From the NCBI RefSeq assembly GCF_946227985.1, contig NZ_CAMKGL010000006.1, positions 186,001-250,000 of the forward strand: DNA of 64,000 nucleotides, given 5' to 3'. Origin of the DNA: Serratia quinivorans (GTDB lineage Bacteria > Pseudomonadota > Gammaproteobacteria > Enterobacterales > Enterobacteriaceae). The translations under genes were made by a program, and so were the position numbers. Numbering within the stretch: the first letter of the stretch is position 1; each line of letters opens with the position of its first letter. Below, piece after piece: positions 29,954 to 38,441 of the stretch. The notes under the pieces are model-generated. The model saw nothing but the letters and a program-made list of their open reading frames with translations, did no database searches and had not been told where the DNA came from.

Positions 29954-31066
29954 CTACTTAACCAAACTCAAATGTGGAGGGCGTTTGCCTGAGGTTTGCT
30001 CAGTTAAGCCTTCCCCATTGATGGAGCCCATAAAGAAGCTATTGCTGAAGGTAAGAGCACTTACTTCATCTGCAGGAAACCGTAGTTGTTCGAGGATCGT
30101 ACTACGCTTGATCCCATTTGAACGTAATGCTGAAAACACTTTTTCTAATACAAGTGATCTCTCACGATCGTCCATGCCTTGTGGTTCGCTGGTCCGATAC
30201 CCCCGTCGAGCTAACTCAATTGATAACTGTCGATAATGCCATTCGGTAGATAAACCCAAATCGAATGTGCGACGGACCAAAGCTGCGAGTGATACTTTCC
30301 AATTTTTTTTCATTGAGATAAGTAGATCCAGCGATGGCATTCTTGGGACTGTCGCTAAAACACTACGTTCAGGCATCAAAAAAGCTGATGCAAAGCGGTC
30401 GGCATCTAGCTCAGCTTGCCTGCCATTATTGCTCGAATGCTTGTGAAGAACTAAATGACCTAATTCATGAGCTGCATCGAAGCGGCTACGTTCCGGTGTT
30501 TTCATTGTGTTCAGAAGAACAAATGGTTTTTCGTCAATCCAAAACGAAAAAGCATCAACTTCAATGCAATTTTCAGCGAGCGAGAACACACGTACTCCAT
30601 TAGCTTCCAGAAGGTGAATTAAGTTAGAAATCGATAATTCACCGACTCCCCAGTGTTCTCTCACTGCTCGAGCGGCACGATCAGGTTCCGAATAACCATC
30701 GAAGCTACAATCAGGAATATTGGGTTTTGGTAGTTTGAATTTTTCTTCAATCCAGATCGATAACTCTTGGGCAAGTTTGCCTGCACCAAGCGCGGAATCT
30801 CTCTTTTGTGCGCTTAGCTTAGTCATTGCTCGAAAACTAACCGATTCAGGAGAAAGAGAAGGGACGTCTCTGTCGAGGAAAAACTCAATAGGGTAACCAA
30901 GAACAGCAGAGATTTTATCCATGCTGTCACTGGCTACAGCGTCAAAGATACCTGCCTTCTCATAGTTCGAAATCGTTCTGCTGGTTAATTCAGCTGCTTC
31001 GGCTAAGGCTCTTTGTGTCAGACCTCTTCGTTCTCTTGCTATACGTAAACGCTCTGAATTAAACAT
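29954..31066 (-). CDS. HTH-XRE / ImmA-IrrE metallopeptidase regulator
   Basis: 370 residues. An N-terminal XRE helix-turn-helix spans about residues 6-60 (LTQRALAEAAELTSRTISNYEKAG). A gluzincin-like peptidase domain follows, with HELGH at 200-204 and the third-ligand region ELDADRFASAFLMP near 219-232. ImmA/IrrE peptidases cleave repressors when a stress or phage signal appears. It is nine bases downstream of the gene at 31076, in the same direction, so the two form an operon. In such pairs the peptidase-HTH protein usually controls its partner. Confidence 0.85.
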   Translation of the reverse strand: MFNSERLRIARERRGLTQRALAEAAELTSRTISNYEKAGIFDAVASDSMDKISAVLGYPIEFFLDRDVPSLSPESVSFRAMTKLSAQKRDSALGAGKLAQELSIWIEEKFKLPKPNIPDCSFDGYSEPDRAARAVREHWGVGELSISNLIHLLEANGVRVFSLAENCIEVDAFSFWIDEKPFVLLNTMKTPERSRFDAAHELGHLVLHKHSSNNGRQAELDADRFASAFLMPERSVLATVPRMPSLDLLISMKKNWKVSLAALVRRTFDLGLSTEWHYRQLSIELARRGYRTSEPQGMDDRERSLVLEKVFSALRSNGIKRSTILEQLRFPADEVSALTFSNSFFMGSINGEGLTEQTSGKRPPHLSLVK

Positions 31067-31075
31067 GATTCATAC

Positions 31076-31795
31076 TTAGCCTACTTTTAAAATGTCGAGG
31101 TCGATATCCGGCGTAAATTGCGGTACATCATTACTCTGGATAATCGGCTCAGGTCCGTGAATATCAAGTATCAAACGCGTAGAAAAGCTATTAACTACAT
31201 TTTTATCGTTGTACGAGATAGGTCTAGAAAGTTCTGCACGGATCCCTACACGGTGAAAGTCATCGATTTCATAAAAATCGTAGAGTAAAAACCATAAGTC
31301 CATTCCGATTTTATTCGGCAGGAGAGGAACAACATCGCCTTCGGGTAGATCAAGATCCAACTTAAGTTGATTGTCGTCGAACTTCAGATCTCCTTGTCCT
31401 GGGGTATTGTTGTGAATCAACCCCATCAGATCGCAAGTAAAGTCACCTTTCTTTAGGCGAGATTCGGGGTATCCATGAAGAAGCCCAGTTTGATCGCAGC
31501 CACGGCATAGGTAAATTGCAACATTATCGCTAACGGTCAATTCAACATTCCGAATAGATAGCCGTTTGTACCCTTTTGGCGCAAGAATCTCACGAGCGCC
31601 GCTTACCCCCTCACCATAAAAATACTGCCCACGTGAAATTGCAGGGTGGTTTTGAGTCGTTGAGTAACGGCCTGATAAACCTCGTTCGAGGATACGGCCA
31701 AGATCACTTTGACTGAGATTCATAGGCTGCAGATACGATTCAACGTCATCAGGGTCAGCTAGCACGATAGTTTTTGCGAGATTATGGGAGTACAT
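31076..31795 (-). CDS. Uncharacterised partner of the ImmA/IrrE-type regulator
   Basis: 239 residues; I do not recognise the family. It has no signal peptide and no membrane segment. A CRGCDQTG segment near residue 97 could hold part of a metal or thiol site. The C-terminal half is beta-rich and acidic. It is the first gene of a two-gene operon with the HTH/peptidase gene nine bases downstream, which suggests a toxin or phage-sensing protein held in check by that regulator. The ATG follows AGAGG. Confidence 0.6.
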   Translation of the reverse strand: MYSHNLAKTIVLADPDDVESYLQPMNLSQSDLGRILERGLSGRYSTTQNHPAISRGQYFYGEGVSGAREILAPKGYKRLSIRNVELTVSDNVAIYLCRGCDQTGLLHGYPESRLKKGDFTCDLMGLIHNNTPGQGDLKFDDNQLKLDLDLPEGDVVPLLPNKIGMDLWFLLYDFYEIDDFHRVGIRAELSRPISYNDKNVVNSFSTRLILDIHGPEPIIQSNDVPQFTPDIDLDILKVG

Positions 31796-32033
31796 CGGTA
31801 GCGCCTCTTATAGATTTTCTGTTTTTTATACCTCATTCGAGGATTAAAAACAAGAAAATTACTGGATGCAATGCCAGTGTAAGCGCATTGGTCACCTGAC
31901 AATTAAAGCGCGTGAAAAGCAAAAAAATCTAGAAAGCAATAACCCTAAAAAAATAGTGAGAAAAGTGACCTTTATCCATATCTGAGGCAGAATAGAACTA
32001 GTCAATTGCTGCGCCCCAGGAGTCTTCACCGTT

Positions 32034-33026
32034 ATGATTAGCCTTGTTTTTTCTTATTCCCATGTAGATGAAGCACTACGCAATGAGCTCGAGAAACATC
32101 TTTCGCCCCACAAGCGGATGGGGAAGATCACTACATGGCACGATCGCCGCATCGATCCTGGGTTGGAATTTGAACACCAGATTGATCATTATTTTTCCGA
32201 AGCCGATATTATTCTTTTGCTCATCAGTAGCGATTTCATCGCCTCCGATTACTGCTATCAGGTTGAAATGACCAACGCGATGGAACGTCACAAGCGGGGT
32301 GAGGCAGTGGTCATTCCGGTGATCTTAAGAGAATGCGCTTGGCACCAGTTACCGTTCGGCAGCATTATGGCGGCGACAATCGACGGTAAGCCCATCACCA
32401 AATTTGCCAGCCACGATGAAGGTTATGTTCAGGTCTTTGATGCCGTCTCTCGCGCTATTGCCAGTATGGAAGCGAAAAAACCACAACAGAGTGTGCATGT
32501 CTCTTCTCCAGCTCCGGGGAATCCGGGGAATCGGGTGTATCAGGCAACAGAGATGGTTTTTACTCCACGTTCCAGCAATCTTTCTCTACCAAAGACCTTT
32601 ACCGACCTTGATAAAGATCGAGCCCGACGTGAAGGTTTTGAGTATGTCGCCCGTTATTTTGAGAACTCGTTGGATGAACTCAAGAAACGCTATGCAGGGT
32701 TAGACGTCGATTTCCATCGGCTTGATGCGAATTCATTCACTTGCGCGGTGTATATCAACGGTAGCAAGGTTGGTCAATGTGGCATCTGGCGTGGCAATCA
32801 ACATCATGGAATGGGGGGCATCTGCTATAGCCAAGAGAACGTTATTCGAAACAGCTATAACGAAAGCTTGAGCCTTGCTGATAACGGCCAGACTCTTGGT
32901 TTTCGTGCCTTGATGGGTGGATATAGTAGTGGCAACTTACGAGAACAGTTGCTGACAAACGAGGGGATGTCAGAACATCTTTGGGGAATGTTCTTCGGAG
33001 TAATTAAACAACGTATGTCCCGGTGA
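32034..33026 (+). CDS. TIR-domain protein, putative NADase defence effector
   Basis: 330 residues. Residues 1-140 are a TIR_2 domain: SLVFSYSHVDE at the first strand, the WHDRRIDPG loop, ILLLISSDFIASDYC, and the candidate catalytic glutamate E78 in YQVEMTNAM. The C-terminal domain (about 175-330) is unknown, with a GQCGIWRGNQHHGMGG segment that could bind a ligand. Bacterial TIR proteins consume NAD or make cyclic ADP-ribose signals in antiphage defence. It is divergent from the IrrE pair and is followed by a small gene at 33102. Confidence 0.82.
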   Translation: MISLVFSYSHVDEALRNELEKHLSPHKRMGKITTWHDRRIDPGLEFEHQIDHYFSEADIILLLISSDFIASDYCYQVEMTNAMERHKRGEAVVIPVILRECAWHQLPFGSIMAATIDGKPITKFASHDEGYVQVFDAVSRAIASMEAKKPQQSVHVSSPAPGNPGNRVYQATEMVFTPRSSNLSLPKTFTDLDKDRARREGFEYVARYFENSLDELKKRYAGLDVDFHRLDANSFTCAVYINGSKVGQCGIWRGNQHHGMGGICYSQENVIRNSYNESLSLADNGQTLGFRALMGGYSSGNLREQLLTNEGMSEHLWGMFFGVIKQRMSR

Positions 33027-33101
33027 TTCACAGCGGTCAAATCGAGTATATAGTCTGATTTGACCGTTGTCTCACTGGTAAGTGACGATAAGGATTTAGA
33101 A

Positions 33102-33410
33102 ATGTTGCAACTTAATCTTGCTAAGGTCTTCCTGCTTGGGGACGACAACAATGGATATGTCCGTTATGAAATATTCTCAAAAGAAGGAGAGCACCCAGAA
33201 TATCCAGAAAAAATTGTGGTTTATCGTGAGAAGGTATTGGAGACGAACGGCGATAAGTATTGGGCCAAAACGGATGAAATTATCAGTCTGGACCATCTCG
33301 GATTCCATAAAGGTGGATTTCAAATGGCGATTACTTATCAGATGCGTCCTGCGCGGGATATGTTTTCAGCGATAGATGAATGCAAAAAACATTATAGTAA
33401 TTCCCGGTGA
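33102..33410 (+). CDS. Small uncharacterised protein downstream of the TIR gene
   Basis: 102 residues from the ATG at 33102, preceded by AAGGA; an upstream TTG frame start is less likely. It is a compact soluble protein with alternating strands and charged turns and no family that I recognise. It lies 75 bases after the TIR gene on the same strand with no terminator between, so it is probably a co-transcribed partner, perhaps a sensor or an inhibitor. Confidence 0.6.
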   Translation: MLQLNLAKVFLLGDDNNGYVRYEIFSKEGEHPEYPEKIVVYREKVLETNGDKYWAKTDEIISLDHLGFHKGGFQMAITYQMRPARDMFSAIDECKKHYSNSR

Positions 33411-33430
33411 CCAAAAGATTATAGAACAGA

Positions 33431-33595
33431 CTAATCCAGCATAGTTGATTTCAGTTCTACTTCACTGCTGAAGCTCCAGTGTGGTAGCCCTGGCAGCGAC
33501 TGGCCCTTAATAATTAGTGCCAGATTGCGTACCGTGCCGATCGTCTCTGTTAACCATTGGGAATGAGATGTTGCAGATGATGAATCAGCTGGATT
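33431..33595 (-). pseudogene. Downstream half of a small island gene split by a frameshift
   Basis: A 54-codon open frame without a start codon that ends in WLTETIGTVRNLALIIKGQS and a further 20 or so protein-like residues. It overlaps the end of the 58-codon gene at 33550 by 46 bases in another frame. One inserted or lost base in the overlap would join them into a protein of about 98 residues. I therefore read it as the displaced C-terminal half of that gene. Confidence 0.45.
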
Positions 33596-33726
33596 TCACT
33601 GGTATCTGGCTTTGCATAAGGGCAGTCTTGCAACATACAGCCACAGAGAAGACAGATATAGCTGTCGTTAGGCGCGGCCTGTGTGGTTATGGCCCCTTTC
33701 AGACGACCATTAACGTTGTGGAACAT
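33550..33726 (-). CDS. Small cysteine-rich island protein (58 residues), possibly truncated
   Basis: 58 codons with GGAG eight bases before the ATG. It contains CLLCGCMLQDC (residues 25-35), which could bind zinc or iron. It is downstream of the Gp2-type gene on the same strand, and is probably in the AlpA-led operon. The frame just after it (33431-33595) looks coding in another phase, so the full protein may have been about 98 residues before a frameshift. No function is known to me. Confidence 0.5.
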   Translation of the reverse strand: MFHNVNGRLKGAITTQAAPNDSYICLLCGCMLQDCPYAKPDTSEIQLIHHLQHLIPNG

Positions 33727-33887
33727 AATCAGACTCCAGCAGGTAGGCGTAAGCCGTCCCTGAAGGGCAGACAGACGCCATGCTGTTGAATGGATTAAAA
33801 GGATTGAGAGGGCATAGCGGTACGGTTGTCACACTATGGAGTTATGGCGTAAATAAACCACCATCAGCAAAAACGATGTATGGAATA

Positions 33888-34544
33888 TCAGCCCTGACTA
33901 CATCCGAATGAGCGTTCAATACTGCTATAGCGTTTGGTACGATGCTTTGCCATGTAGCTCAGACGGAAAGTCAGTGCATCCAGTTTATCCATGAATTCCG
34001 GCTTATTGAGCTCCAGGAAAGCCAGAGGATTATCAACAAAGTGCACCAGCGTCAGATATTCAGGCCAGTCACGCTTCTTCATTGCACTTAGCCACGCGTT
34101 CTGAACAAGAGAGGCCAGACCTTTCCCCTGTTCGCCGTAGCCTCCCAGAGCATTGAACGTGTCGGTATTGACGAAAAGGGCCATGTGGTAATGCTTCTTG
34201 CCACCCAGCTCTGGTTGCTCCAGCACCCAGACGTAGCGAACTGAAGAGCGATGGCAGCGTTTACCTTCCCTGGCTTTTCTTTGTCGGTAAGCGACTATCT
34301 GAGCTTTCAGTGAGTCGATAAAGCGGGACATTAGCCCCGGGCTTAAGTCTGCATCACTGACAATACTGTCACCCACATCTCCGGCTTCCGGTAAGTGTAA
34401 ATCCACCCTGATAACCGTGGTTTGTGGATGGTCCTGCAGTGCGTTACAGAGTACCCCTTCGATACGCTGTAGATATTTCTCGTTGAAAGGTTCATGGCGT
34501 TGGTCCACTACCATTGGATGGATGATGTCATCGAACAAAAACAT
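33888..34544 (-). CDS. Inovirus Gp2-family protein (YfjJ/YagK-like), HUH endonuclease-like
   Basis: 218 residues from the ATG at 34544, which has GGAGG eight bases upstream; an alternative ATG at 34580 also has a ribosome binding site. It resembles the YfjJ/YagK family of CP4 prophages. Features fitting a rolling-circle initiator are VIRVDLHLP at 44-52, the pair H118-Y-H120 in KKHYHMALF, and Y197 with K200 in LSYMAKH, like the HUH and YxxK motifs. Nicking activity is inferred. It is part of the minus-strand AlpA block. Confidence 0.75.
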   Translation of the reverse strand: MFLFDDIIHPMVVDQRHEPFNEKYLQRIEGVLCNALQDHPQTTVIRVDLHLPEAGDVGDSIVSDADLSPGLMSRFIDSLKAQIVAYRQRKAREGKRCHRSSVRYVWVLEQPELGGKKHYHMALFVNTDTFNALGGYGEQGKGLASLVQNAWLSAMKKRDWPEYLTLVHFVDNPLAFLELNKPEFMDKLDALTFRLSYMAKHRTKRYSSIERSFGCSQG

Positions 34545-34755
34545 AATGGATTCCTCCACCTGTCGGGAAACAGCAGGCATAGAGCTGCCTTCCTGAAACA
34601 CAGACAGGCATAGTGATTGGGAGATTCAGGAATTAACGCTGACGGGGATACTGGTCAGGCGTTGTTTATGACTCAGCATACGGCTCTGGTTATTACAGCC
34701 TTATGCCCTGCAGAGGTTTATTTAAGTGTTTGTATTATATTGTTATTGACAGATT

Positions 34756-34856
34756 GTTAGGTCCTTGCCCACAGGTAAATATTACCTATCCGACATTAAT
34801 TCCGCTTAGCGGAACCTTTTGGGGCAAGGCTTAACTTATTGTTTCAATGACAATAA
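34756..34856. other. Compact multi-stem element upstream of the Gp2-type gene
   Basis: An outer stem GTTAGG/CCTTGCCC pairs with GGGCAAGG/CTTAAC (34756-34770 with 34822-34835; 14 pairs, one G-T, one bulged T). It encloses two hairpins: AGGTAA-ATA-TTACCT (34773-34787) and TTCCGC-TTA-GCGGAA (34800-34814). A further hairpin TTATTGT/ACAATAA follows at 34836-34856. This fills much of the 388-base gap before the next gene. It may be a replication origin for the Gp2-type protein or a structured RNA. Confidence 0.5.
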
Positions 34857-34932
34857 TTACTCCGAAGTTAGCAGTTCCATAAAATATGTATTTGCCCTGG
34901 AATGGTTATGTATCCGTCGCATTTCGAGCGGC

Positions 34933-35529
34933 TCAAATCAGCGGATCGAGTACAGTGCGGTAGGAAAAGCAGACGTACTCATCCATCATGCTGGTAAGCA
35001 TGTGGTTCTCAGCCTGACGGTCATTAACCCAGCTACCAACCTCCTCACTTGATTTGAACTTTAGACTTTCAATCCAGTCAGCAAGACAATTCCCCAACAT
35101 CAAATCGTACCAGCACAGCCAGACAAGCTTTAGACGCAACTCAGTCCCTCTAAACTGCTGAAACAGGCTGGTGAGCTTATTTGCCAGTGGACGTTGTTTT
35201 AAACGGACACATTCGGAAAGCAGAACACCTTCAAGCATGGGATGGTGGGCCAACAAGTGCTCCTGCGTTAATAAGCTTACGCTCAGGTCATCATCTATCG
35301 ATAATGATGCTGCCGCTGCCTTTCCGTAAAGAAGCCGGTGTAGCCAGTGGGGCACAATAGCAATAACAGCTTCTTTTCCGGGGAATTTAAGACAGCCAAC
35401 CGTCAGGCTATGATAGTGATATATATTTTGATGACACATACCTTGGCGAACGGTCAGCTTTGTAAAATCCAGTAGCCAGGTCTGATAATATCTGTGGAGC
35501 TCTTCGTAACGCGCCTTATAGTCTTTCAT
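34933..35529 (-). CDS. Uncharacterised island protein
   Basis: 198 residues, helical and basic-to-neutral, with tryptophan-rich stretches (WLLDFTKLTVRQG near 18-30, LVWLCWYDLMLGN near 144-156). I do not recognise a family. The ATG follows AAGGAAC. It lies between alpA and the Gp2-type gene on the same strand, a place where CP4-like elements usually keep small regulatory or replication genes. Confidence 0.6.
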   Translation of the reverse strand: MKDYKARYEELHRYYQTWLLDFTKLTVRQGMCHQNIYHYHSLTVGCLKFPGKEAVIAIVPHWLHRLLYGKAAAASLSIDDDLSVSLLTQEHLLAHHPMLEGVLLSECVRLKQRPLANKLTSLFQQFRGTELRLKLVWLCWYDLMLGNCLADWIESLKFKSSEEVGSWVNDRQAENHMLTSMMDEYVCFSYRTVLDPLI

Positions 35530-35625
35530 TGTTCTTGTTCCTTCTTGCTTAAATTACAGGCAGCAGAAAGCCTCCGGGTAGCCGGATAATTATTTTCATG
35601 CTGCGGGTTTAGTTAGGGGAGAGGC

Positions 35626-35832
35626 TTATTTGCGGGACTGGTTAATGCGTTCCTGAAGCCAGGTTTCAACTTCACTTTTTAACCAGCGGGAGCTACGACC
35701 CATTTTTATTGGTTTTGGGAAAACATCATCTTTAATTAGCTTATAGAACCACTTGTCCGTTAAACCAGTCAGGTTGGTGATAAATGCCATATTGACAAAC
35801 TGGTCTTCTAAAAGAGATGGATGGGTATTCAT
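35626..35832 (-). CDS. AlpA-family excisionase/transcription regulator
   Basis: 68 residues. The MerR-like helix-turn-helix of AlpA is clear: FITNLTGLTDKWFYKLIKDD, then FPKPIKMGRSSRWLKSEVETWL. In E. coli CP4-57, AlpA switches on the integrase and promotes excision; the same role is likely here. The ATG follows GGAGAATC. It is the first gene of the minus-strand block and about 14 kb from the integrase. Confidence 0.9.
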   Translation of the reverse strand: MNTHPSLLEDQFVNMAFITNLTGLTDKWFYKLIKDDVFPKPIKMGRSSRWLKSEVETWLQERINQSRK

Positions 35833-36481
35833 TGTTCGATTCTCCGGTTAAGAAAGGTAAGCCGGACTCGTGATGTTTGATAACGACCACGTGCTTCGGC
35901 ATACCAACCCGGTAATCTGTAAAAAAAGTTGAAGGTCATTGACCTCTATGCCATTACGGGCCTACAGGCAAATTGAATTGCTAAGTGCTACCTCAGAACG
36001 ATCCGCCATCTATCAGCTACCGAGTTCCCTGAACGCTACTACATACCAATCTCTTAGCTGCCATTGAGCACTGCATTACGCGAAGTTTTTGACATTTAAT
36101 CTCAAGGGGCCGCTATGTGCAGGAGTGAATAAAACGTCTACTCCTTTCCTTGCTAGTTACTGAACAGTCGATCGAATTGATAGTAGAAGGACATGATTGC
36201 TAAATCTGGCTACGATTTTGTGCAGAACATCATAAGGGTTGATTTCGTCGTGTGTTATAAAGAGAAAACTGTAGTTTTGATGCGGGAAAAATTGGGTTGC
36301 ATCGTTAACTAATTGATATTATAGATTGTGAATGAATTTTAAACCTACACTTTAACTACGTTATTACACTTTTTTTGTATCGTTTTTTATTCAAAAAAAG
36401 TATGATTTACATCTGCGTTGTCATCATTTACTCTTGAGTGAAATGATGGAAAACAAGCGTTTTTGGATCAGGAGGGGAGTC
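35833..36481. other. Long AT-rich regulatory gap between alpA and the gene at 36482
   Basis: About 650 bases with divergent promoters implied. It holds a 13 bp palindrome, AGGTCATTGACCT at 35933-35945, which could be an AlpA-operon operator, and one weak small frame at 36193. I see no iterons of the P4 origin type. Confidence 0.5.
36193..36312 (+). CDS. Possible 39-residue small protein
   Basis: An ATG-TAA frame of 39 codons with protein-like composition (VDFVVCYKEKTVVLM in the middle). AAGGA precedes the ATG but is closer than usual. It is included only because it is the sole plausible frame in a long gap. Confidence 0.2.
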   Translation: MIAKSGYDFVQNIIRVDFVVCYKEKTVVLMREKLGCIVN

Positions 36482-37432
36482 ATGGAAGAGTGTGAGTTCG
36501 ATGAGCGGGAGATACGAAAAAAAAGACAGATACATGCAAGTCGCCTGAAGTGGTTAAGGAAAAACCCCAGGGCAAGGCATTTCTTTCTCTTTCATTTACT
36601 AACGAAGAAAACCGTAGCGCTTGCTAGTACGAACATCCGAACTACTCCCGATGAGCCAAAGCTTCATGTCCATGATCCTAAAGTGGTCATGTCCCCTCAA
36701 AATACGGGAGAAATGAATAATAAAAGCGAGATAAATATTCAGGATTTAGACCTGGGCTTAGAGGAATTAGATATAAATTTGGTTCTACCAAAATGTGATC
36801 AGGCTAATGGATTAGACTTCTCAAGGATAACAAATACTGATGTTATTCCAGATGTAATGGAAAAAATAATCGATGTCATTTTGAACATGTATCTATCGCC
36901 AAGACTGGCGGACCAAGTGATTACGGAAGTGGTGGTAGCTTGGGCTAATGCCAGCAATCAGTTCCCTAGTGCATTTTCATGGCTGGACAAGGATAACGAA
37001 GAACAATGTTTGTGGGTTTGGGAGCAAATGAGGAAAAAATATATTTCTATTGATACCAAACCTATTTCCTGTGAACAACGTTACCATTTCATTATTGCCA
37101 TATTTGATAACTGGAAAGGCTGGAGTAACGAGCAACTGGGTTATCTGAAGGAAAATAAAAGAAGGAAGGGTGAGAAATTAATTTCTCATGGTTTGGGAAG
37201 TGCAAGTTCATTAAATCACAAAGAAATATTGCTCGAAGAACTGGGTAAAGCTTGGGAGCAAAAATCCCGTAGGAAAAAGATAAAAGATACAGTCCCACCT
37301 TTAAAATTAAATAAATTATACCAAAAGAAGTTGAGCCAGATTGCTGAAAGTAAAAGCATAACGCTGGATGAAGCACTCAAATGTCTTATCGACAGTGAGT
37401 TATCACGTTTGAGCATGCTGAAATCTGGATAG
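36482..37432 (+). CDS. Uncharacterised island protein with basic N-terminus
   Basis: 316 residues from the ATG at 36482, chosen because AGGAGGGG lies just upstream; in-frame starts at 36443 and 36446 have weaker sites. The N-terminus is strongly basic (EIRKKRQIHASRLKWLRKNP), the middle is acidic, and the last 35 residues (KLSQIAESKSITLDEALKCLID) look like a ribbon-helix-helix or similar DNA-binding tail. AT-rich. I do not recognise the family. A role in island regulation or replication is a guess from place and charge. Confidence 0.6.
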   Translation: MEECEFDEREIRKKRQIHASRLKWLRKNPRARHFFLFHLLTKKTVALASTNIRTTPDEPKLHVHDPKVVMSPQNTGEMNNKSEINIQDLDLGLEELDINLVLPKCDQANGLDFSRITNTDVIPDVMEKIIDVILNMYLSPRLADQVITEVVVAWANASNQFPSAFSWLDKDNEEQCLWVWEQMRKKYISIDTKPISCEQRYHFIIAIFDNWKGWSNEQLGYLKENKRRKGEKLISHGLGSASSLNHKEILLEELGKAWEQKSRRKKIKDTVPPLKLNKLYQKKLSQIAESKSITLDEALKCLIDSELSRLSMLKSG

Positions 37433-37565
37433 TGTACAATCAGATGTGATGTAGGACACATGTCTGCACATCATTCCAAATAATTTCAGACAGATATTAT
37501 TCCAGAGAATCACCCCCGAAGCCTTCCAGGCTCAGGGGTTTTGTTTTTCTGTCTGAGGTTGTTTC

Positions 37566-38441
37566 ATGAAAAAATCAGAAGGTCAACAGGCCATCGAAAA
37601 ACCACTGGCGTTACTCCCCCATGCCATTGGAAAACATATTCTTGACCATATTCAAAAGCTCACTCACTACGAACCGGTGATCGGTATCATGGGCAAAACA
37701 GGTGCGGGGAAATCGTCGCTCTGCAATGCGCTTTTCCAAAGTGAGGTCACGCCCGTAAGTGATGTCCACGCCTGCACCCGTGAAGTGCTGCGATTACGAC
37801 TGAACAGCGGTGAACACAGCCTGATACTGGTAGACCTACCCGGAGTAGGCGAGAGCGAGCAACGGGATAAAGAATATGAATCTCTATATCGCAATATTCT
37901 CCCTGAGCTAGATCTCATCTTGTGGGTTATCAAAGCCGATGATCGAGCCTTCTCTGTGGATGAACGCTTCTACCGGCAAGTGATGACTGGCTACCAGCAA
38001 CGGGTACTGTTTATCGTTAACCAGGCTGACAAAATAGAACCCAGCCATGAGTGGTATGTCACCGGCAATGCACCATCACCGCACCAGTTAGTGAATATTG
38101 AGGCCAGGCTGGCATCCATTCGTCAGTTATTTTCACCACTCCATCCGGTGTGCGCTGTCTCTGCGAGAACAGAATGGAATCTGCCATCAATGGTAGAAAC
38201 CATGATGTGCTGCCTGCCAGACCGAGCCACCAGCCCATTGGCGACACAACTGCACGGGAGGTTATGCGGTGAACCGATAAAAAAGCAGGCTCGTGAGGGC
38301 TTTGGCAACGCAGTAGGAGAGGTGTTTGATTCTGCGGAAGCGGCATCATTTATTCCTGCGCCATTAAAAGCGATTATTCGTACTGTCCGCGATGCCGTAG
38401 TATCCGTTGCCCGTGCCGTTTGGGACTGGATTTTCTTCTGA
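37566..38441 (+). CDS. YkfA/YeeP/YfjP-type GTPase
   Basis: 291 residues. The GTP-binding motifs are all present: G1 GKTGAGKSS at 43-51, G3 DLPG at 90-93 and G4 NQAD at 152-155. The C-terminus ends in an amphipathic or hydrophobic helix (VARAVWDWIFF). The family is a hallmark of CP4-6, CP4-44 and CP4-57 and has no agreed function. It begins the plus-strand CP4 block, 133 bases after the unknown gene. Confidence 0.9.
   Translation: MKKSEGQQAIEKPLALLPHAIGKHILDHIQKLTHYEPVIGIMGKTGAGKSSLCNALFQSEVTPVSDVHACTREVLRLRLNSGEHSLILVDLPGVGESEQRDKEYESLYRNILPELDLILWVIKADDRAFSVDERFYRQVMTGYQQRVLFIVNQADKIEPSHEWYVTGNAPSPHQLVNIEARLASIRQLFSPLHPVCAVSARTEWNLPSMVETMMCCLPDRATSPLATQLHGRLCGEPIKKQAREGFGNAVGEVFDSAEAASFIPAPLKAIIRTVRDAVVSVARAVWDWIFF

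Noticed and set aside
30334-30603. Plus-strand frame with His/Cys-rich translation inside the IrrE-type gene
   Set aside because: Complement of the HELGH region; the minus-strand gene is clearly the real one.
34756-34835. Resemblance of GTTAGG...CTTAAC to an integron attC site
   Set aside because: In attC the AAC end is at the 5' side and GTTRRRY at the 3' side. Here the order is reversed on both strands, and no integron integrase is present.
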